The notes under the pieces: generated by a model
Told to the model about the DNA's origin: nothing
Seen by the model: the letters and a program-made list of their open reading frames with translations, nothing else
Databases searched by the model: none
Assembly: GCA_030035585.1 (NCBI GenBank)
Contig: CM057464.1
Location: forward strand, 72,090,919-72,154,918
Origin: Dugong dugon
Taxonomy: Eukaryota > Chordata > Mammalia > Sirenia > Dugongidae
Length of the DNA: 64,000 nt
Direction: 5' to 3'
In this document: positions 57,737-64,000 of the stretch, piece by piece
How the letters are laid out: the number at the start of each line of letters is the position of its first letter
Numbering within the stretch: the stretch's first letter is position 1
Made by a program: the position numbers and the translations under genes

Positions 57737-60645
57737 CTTTTTTTTTCCATTTATTTTTTATTATATTTTAGATGAAAGTTTACAGAACAAACGAGCTTCT
57801 CATTAAACAACTAGTACACATATTGTTTTGATATTGGTTGCCAACCCTATGACATGTGAACACGCTCCCCTTCTCGACCTTGGGTTCCCTATTGCCAGCT
57901 TTCCTGTCCCATCCTGCCTTCTCATCCTTGCCCCTGGGCTGGTATGCCCCTTTAGTCTTATTTTGTTTTATGGGCCTGTCTAATCTTTGGGTGAAGAGTG
58001 AACCTCAAAAGTGATTTCATTACTGAGCTAAAAGGGTGTCCAGGGGCCATACTTTCGGGGTTTCTCCAGTCTCTGTCAGACCAGTAAGTCTGGTCTTTTT
58101 TTTTCATGAGTTACTATTTTGTTCTACATTTTTCTCCAGCTCTGTCCATACGCTCTATTGTGATCCCTGTCACAGCAGTGGGTGGTGGTAGTCCAGCACC
58201 ATCAGGTTGTGCTGGACTCAGTCTGGTGGAGGCTGTGGTAGTTGTGGTCCATTAGTCCTTTGGACTAATCTCTCCCTTGTGTCTTTGGTTTCTTCATTCT
58301 CCCTTGCTCCAGACGGGGTGAGACCAGTAGAGTATCTTAGACGGCCACTCACAAGCTTTTAAGACCCTAGATGCTACTCACCAAAGTAGAATATAGAACG
58401 TTTTCTTTATAAACTATGCCAGTTGAGCTAGGTGTTCCCCGAGACCATTGTCCCCATACCTCTCAGCCTAGCAATTCGATCCCTGAGGGAGTTTGGAAGT
58501 ATCTGTGGAGCTTCCATGACCTTGCCTTGGGAAAGTTGTACTGGCTTCCCCGGTATTGTGTACTGTCTCACCCTTCACCAAAGTTACCACTTATCTATTG
58601 TCTGTTTAGTGTTTTTTTACCCCCTCCCTCCCTCATAACCATCAAAGATTATTTCTTTTTGTGTATAAACCTTTTCATGAGTTTTTATAGTAGTGATCTC
58701 ATCCAGTGTTTGTCCTTTTGTGATTGACTTATTTCATTCAGCATCATACCCTCCAGATTCATCCACGTTGTGAGATGCTTCACAGATTCATCATTGTTCT
58801 TTATAGTTCCAAGATATTCCATTGTGTTATGTGCCGTAGTTTGTTCATCTGTTGATGGGCATCTAGGTTGTTTCCATCTTTTTGCTATTGTGAACAATGC
58901 TGCAATGAACATGGGTGTGCATATGTCTATTTGTGTGATGGCTCTTATTTCTCTGGAGTATATTCCTAGGAGTGGGATTGCTGGATCATATAGTATTTCT
59001 GTTTCTAGCTTTTTGAGGGAGCACCATATCGTTTTCCAAAATGGTTATATCATTTTGAATTCCCACCAGCAATGCGTAAGAATTCCAGTCTCCCCATAAC
59101 CTCTCCAACATTTGTTCTTTTCTGTTTTTTTTTTTTATTCCTGCCAGTAATGTTAGGGTGAGATGGCATCTCATTGTGGTTTTAATTTGCATTTCTCTAA
59201 TGGCTGGTGATTGTGAGCATTTCCTCATGTGTCTGATGCCGCTTGAATGTCTTCTTTGGTGAAGTGCCTGTTCATTTCCTTTGCCCATTTTTTAATTGGA
59301 TTACTTGTCTTTTTGTTGTAGAGGTGTTGGATTTTCCTATAGATTTTATTGTCGAATTTGTCATAGCCAAAAATTTTTTCCAGGTGGCTAGGTTCTCTTT
59401 TTACTCTTTTGGTGGATGAAGTCTTTTGATGAGCATAAGTGTTTAATTTTAGAAGATCCCAATTATCTAGCTTATCTTCTGGAGTTTGTATGTTGTTAGT
59501 TATAGTTTGTATCCTGTTAGTGCCATATATTAGGGCTTCTAGCATTGATCCTGTTTTTTCTTCTATGATCTTTATAGTTTTTAGTTTTATATTTAGGTCT
59601 TTGATCCATTTGTTTTTGTGTATGGTGTGAGGTATGGGTCCTGTTTCATTGTTTTGCAGATGTACATCCAGTTTTGCCAGTACCATTTGTTAAAAAGACT
59701 GTCGTTTCCCCCATTTGATAGACTTTGGGCCCTTGTTGAAGATCCAGTGACCATAGGTGGATGGATTTACATCTGGATTCTCAACTCTGTTCTGTTGGTC
59801 AGTGTATCTGTCGTTGTACCAGTACCAGTCTGTTTTGACTACCGTAGCTGTATAGTAGGTTCTGAGTTTGGGTAGTGTGAGTCTTCCTACTTCATTCTTC
59901 TTCTTCAGTAGTGCTTTACTTACCGAAGGCCTCTTCTCTTTCCATATAAAGTTAATGATTAGTTTTTCCATCTCTTTAAGGAATGTTGTTGGTATTTGGA
60001 TTGAGATCGCATTGTATTTGTAGATTGCTTTGTGCAGAATAGAGATTTGCACTATGTTGAGTCTACCAATGCATGAGCATGATATGTTTTTTCATTTATG
60101 TAGATCTCTTTTGGCTTCTTGCAGTAGTGTTTTGTAGTGTACTTTGTATAGGTCTTTTACATCCCTGGTTAGATTTATTCCTAAGTATTTTATTTTTTTA
60201 GGGGCTATTATAAATGGTATTGTTTTCCTCGTTTCCTTTTTGTCATTCTCTTTATTGGTGTTTAGGAATCCAATGATTCTTGTATGTTTATCTTATGTCC
60301 TGCTACTCTGATGAATCTATTTGTTCCAGTAGTTTTCTCATGGAGTGTTTTGGGTTTCTATATATAGTATAATATCATCTGCAAATAGGGACAGTTTTAC
60401 TTCTTCGTTACCAGTTTGGATGCCTTTTAATTCTTTTTCTTGCCTTATTGCTCTAGCTAGGACTTCCAGTACAATGTTAAATAGGAGTCGTGATAAAGGG
60501 CATCCTTGTCTTGTTTCTATTCTGAAGGGGAATGTTTTCAGCCTCTTTCCATTAAGAGTGATGTTGGCTGTTGGTTTTGTATAGATGCCCTTTATTATGT
60601 TGAGGAATTTCCCTTCTATACCTATTTTATGGAGAATTTTTATAC
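57737..60645 (-). mobile_element. L1, 5'-truncated, 2.9 kb, inserted in the RTE (antisense)
   Basis: The T-rich start at 57737 is followed by attatattttagatgaaagtttac. The 3' UTR runs to about 58680 and the ORF2 remnant to 60645. The RTE sequence is continuous across it (catcgtttgat before, atcttgattgctg after, as in the 39733 copy). Flanks catcgtttgatt and catcagttatct may be a decayed target duplication. Confidence 0.88.
58685..60645 (-). pseudogene. L1 ORF2 remnant in the RTE-nested L1
   Basis: Minus-strand fragments in order: [10 protein letters not shown] (FADD codons at 60374-60385), [20 protein letters not shown] (59690-60052), [18 protein letters not shown] (59225-59686), [17 protein letters not shown] (58986-59288), and [24 protein letters not shown] (58685-58912). 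Several frames and stops; inactive. Confidence 0.9.
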
Positions 60646-62740
60646 ATCAGTTATCTTGATTGCTGTTATCCTGGGCATTGATTTTGGATCCAAGTAACAT
60701 GAAATGCATCACAACTTCAGTGTTTCTCCGTTTATCGCAATGTTGCTTATTGTTCCAGTTTTGAGGATTTTTGTTTTATGTTGAGCTGTAATCCATACTG
60801 AAGGTTGTATTCTTTGATCTTCGTCAGTAATTGCTTCAAGTCCTCTTCACTTTCAGCAAGCAAGCCTGTGTCATCTGCATATTGTAAGTTGTTGATGGGT
60901 CTTCCTCCCATCCCGGTGCTGTATTCTTCTTCATATAGTCTGACTTCTCAGATTATTTGCTCAGCATACAGATTGAATAAGTATAGTGAAAGGATACAAC
61001 TCTGATGCACACCTTTTCTGATTTTAAACCACGCAGTAGCCCCTTGTTCTGTTTGAATGACTTCCTCTTGGTCCACGTACAGGTTCCTCATGAGCAGTTA
61101 AGTGACTGGAATTCCCATTCTTAGCAGTGTTATCCATAATTGTGATCCACACAATTAAATGCCTTCACATGATCAGTAAAACACAGGTAAACATCTTCCT
61201 GGTATTCTCTGCTTTCAGCCAAGACCCATCTGGCATCATCAGTGATATCCTACATTCCACATCCTCTTCTGAATTCGGCTTGAATTTCTGGCAGTTGCCA
61301 GTCGATGTACTGCTGCAGCCATTTTTGAATTATTTTCAGCAAAATTTTACTTTTGTGTAATATTAATGATATTGTTCGATAATTTCTGCATTCCATTAGA
61401 TCACCTTTCTTTAGAGTGGGCACAAATATGGATCTCTTCCAGTCAGTTGGCTAGATAACTGTCTTCCAAATTTCTTGGCATAGACAAGTGAGCGCTTCCA
61501 GTGTTGTATCCGTTTGTTGAAACATCTCAGTTGGTATTCCCTCAGTTCCTGGAGTCTTGTTTTTCACCAATGCCTTCAGTGCATCTTGGACTTCTCCCTT
61601 CCGTACCATCGATTTTTGGTCATATACTACTTCCTCAAATGGTTGAACTTCTACCAGTTCTTTTCGGTATAGTGACTGTGTATTCCTTCCATCTTCTTTC
61701 GATGCTTCCTGTGTTGTTCAATATTTTGCCCATGGAATCCTTCAGTATTGCAACTAAAGGCTTGATTTTTTTTCCTTCATTTTTTTTAAGGCTTGAGAAA
61801 TGCCAAGCGTGTTTCTCCCTTTTGGTTTTCTAACTCCAGGTCTTTGCACATTTCATTATAATACTTTACTTTGTCTTCTTGAGCTGCTCTTTGAAATCTT
61901 CCGGTCTGCTCTTTTACATGATCATTTCTTCCATTTGCTTTAGCTACTCTGTTTAAGAGCAAGTTTCAGAGTCTCTTCTGACACCCATTTTGGTCTTTTC
62001 TTTATTTCCTGTCTTTTTAATGACCTTTGTCTTTCTTTGTGTATGATATTCTTGATGTCATGCTATAACTTGCCTGGTCTTTAGTCATTAGTGTTCAGTG
62101 CGTCAGATCTATTCTTGAGATGGTTTCTAAATTCAGGTAGGATGTAGTCAAGGTCATACTTCAGCTCTCATGGAGTTGTTTTAATTTTCTGTAGCTTCAG
62201 CTTGAACTTGCATATGAGCAGTTGATGGTCTGTTCTGAAGTTGCCCAGGGCCTTTTTCTGACTAATGATTTGCTTCCTGTGTATTCCATCTGGCGAGGTC
62301 CCCATGTATAGTCGCCTTTTATGTTGTTGAAAAAAGGTATTTGCAATGAATAAATCATTGGTATTGGGAAATTCTATCATTCTATCTCTGGTGTCGTTTC
62401 TATCACTCAGGCTATATCTTCCAATGCTGATCCTTCTTCTTTGTTTCCAATTTTCGCATTCCAATCAGCAGTAATTATCAATGCATCTTGATTGCATATT
62501 CGATCATTTTCAGACTGCAGAAATTGGTGAAAGTCATCATTTTCTCCATACTTGGCATTGGTGGTTGGTGTGTTAATTTGAATAATAGTTGTATTAACTG
62601 GTCTTCCTTGCAGGCATATAGATATTGTATCACTGACAGCATTGTAGTTAGGATAGATTTTGAAGTGTTCTTTCTGATGATGAATGTGATGCCATTCCTC
62701 TTCAGTTTGTCATTCCTGTCATAGAAGACCATATGATTGT
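60646..62740 (-). pseudogene. RTE polyprotein remnant (endonuclease then reverse transcriptase)
   Basis: On the minus strand the upstream part (62168-62732) gives two frames. One begins MVFYDRNDKLKRNGITFII. The other contains NTFFQQHKRRLYMGTSPDG and FRTDHQLLICKFKLKL, whose D-H is the endonuclease catalytic end motif. Downstream the reverse transcriptase core is visible as LQYADD, with YADD codons at 60870-60881. RTE proteins nick DNA and copy their own RNA and partner SINEs (family knowledge). Multiple stops and shifts separate the parts, so the copy is dead. Confidence 0.85.
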
Positions 62741-63304
62741 CCTATTCAAGATGGCCAAAACCAGTCCATGTCCTATCACTAATGCCTAGGATATTGATCT
62801 TTATATGTTCCATTTCATTTTTGACAACTTCCAATTTTCCTAGATTCATGCTTCTTACATTCCATGTTTCGATTATTAATGGATGTTTGCAGCCGTTCTC
62901 ATTTTGAGTCATGCCGTATCAGCAAATGAAGGTCTCGAAAACTTGACTCCATCCACATCATTAAGGTCAACTCTACTTTGAGGAGGCATCTCTTTGCCAG
63001 TTGTATTTAGAGTATCTTCCAACACTATATCAGACAGTGTTCCGCTGCTATTCATAAAGTTTTCACTGGCCATTTTTTTAAGAAGTAGCTCGCCAAGACC
63101 TTCTTCCTAGTCAGTCTTAGTCTGGAAGCTCCGCTGAAACCTTTCCATTGTGGGTGACCCTGCTAGTACTTGAAATATACCAGTATCTTCCAGCATCACA
63201 GCAACACACAAGCCACCACAGTACAACAAACTGACAGACAAGTGGTGGAGATTAGATGTCATGAACATCCCAGGTTTCTCAGAGGCAGGTGTAGCTCTCC
63301 TATG

Positions 63305-63965
63305 GAGATGATTTTGTCATCTTATGTCGTATTATAGTGTCTGGCTCTTAATTGCTAATCGTTAAAATCATCCCATGTTCTTTTCTCAGGGTGTGGATAT
63401 TCACCAAGCATTGTGATGGGTTATTTAATTCTCTAATATAAACTCTAAGGAGAGGTGGTAATGCCAATGTGTTGACATTAGTACCTAGTTTCACTGGCAT
63501 TCACATTGATCACTCAGTCTCACGTGAGTTTTCTTAGCATTATCTTCTTTGGGTAAACTGTCATTGACCTGACGCCTTGATGACTCTCACCTGGTTAACC
63601 CAACAAAGTTCATCTCACTGGCTGTATATCACCTGAAGCTCTTCCTGAAGCAGCCCGCAGGTTTCTGTCTTTAGAATTCTTTTTTGCAGTATAGAGTAGC
63701 ACTGGTTTATCAGGTTTCCTTTTATTCATTTCTGTAGGTACTGTGAATTTATATTTGACCCGTCCCTGAGAAGACCAAGAAGAGCACTTTGAGAAGGATA
63801 GAGAAGTGGATGATTAGAGTCATTTATTTTCCAGTTTGTTTTTTTCAAAAGTATATGCTTGTTGCTGAGAATAACAATGGTGAAACAAAAAGAAACACTG
63901 GTGAAAACCAAAGAGAACTGTGAATCTTCCTCATCAAAATATTTATTGGGTGCTTACACTCTACT
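63305..63965. other. Intron sequence without a recognised element
   Basis: Nothing recognised. Confidence 0.5.
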
Positions 63966-63967
63966 AA

Positions 63968-64000
63968 AGGAGACCTAGTGGCATGGTAGTTAAGCACTTG
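63968..64000 (+). mobile_element. AfroSINE head, cut by the window edge
   Basis: aggagacctagtggcatggtag followed by ttaagcacttg is the start of a sense AfroSINE that continues past the window. Confidence 0.85.

Larger units (their letters stand above)
56508..63300 (-). mobile_element. RTE-type LINE (antisense), broken by two insertions
   Basis: The 3' end, with a (TTG)n tail instead of poly(A), is at 56508 and the element reads leftward on the minus strand. The host element comprises 56508-56994, 57685-57736 and 60646 to about 63300, i.e. about 3.2 kb, near the full size of an RTE. It carries reverse transcriptase and AP-type endonuclease remnants. A foreign repeat (56995-57684) and an L1 (57737-60645) interrupt the 3' part. 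The 5' end is uncertain. Confidence 0.88.

Overview
This is a window of placental-mammal nuclear DNA, almost certainly from an afrotherian and most likely a paenungulate such as an elephant. About thirty tRNA-derived SINEs of the AfroSINE type are scattered through it on both strands. Their landmarks are a head like ggagccctggtggcgcagtgg and a tail resembling gtcgagtcgattccgactc. With them are young-looking RTE and L1 elements of the kind described in elephant genomes. Older mammalian repeats (MIR, L2, MER5-like, MaLR LTRs) form the background. The species cannot be fixed from the sequence alone.

Only one functional coding segment is supported: a 118-base exon at 45215-45332 (+). It encodes 39 residues of leucine-rich repeat that match LRRC1 (LANO), a LAP-family polarity protein related to Scribble. 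I read everything to its left as LRRC1 intron 1 and everything to its right as intron 2. The LRRC1 promoter and first exon are not in the window.

Layout. 1-136: the tail of an L1. 375-1400: old MIR/L2 pieces. 1896-5757: a MaLR-type LTR split by a nested pile of two L1 3' ends and a processed IPPK pseudogene (minus strand), all enclosed by one 16-bp target-site duplication. 5.7-21 kb: intron with SINEs, MIRs, a 34-bp minisatellite, CA repeats and a 0.9-kb L1 end. 22129-24796: a complete LTR-internal-LTR MaLR/ERVL element on the minus strand with a 5-bp duplication and a tRNA-Leu-like primer site. 29220-29740: a related solo LTR. 32.6-33.2 kb: a MIR broken by two SINEs. 35689-39074: a 3.4-kb 5'-truncated L1 (minus) with decayed ORF2. 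39.1-41.0 kb: L1M, nested SINEs and an RTE end. 45.2 kb: the exon. 48.2 kb: a GA/GTGA/GT microsatellite. 54.2 kb: a palindromic DNA-transposon-like unit. 56508 to about 63300: an RTE element (minus) broken by an unassigned piggyBac-like insert and by another truncated L1.

The genes do not form a pathway here. LRRC1 is the host gene; the IPPK copy is dead, antisense to LRRC1, and was moved by L1 machinery. Nearly all large retroelements lie antisense to LRRC1. I found no multi-gene system. The most unusual items are the serial insertion pile at 2026-5477, the piggyBac-like repeat at 56995-57684 and the palindromic element at 54184-54452. No database search was possible, so family names rest on recognised consensus features.
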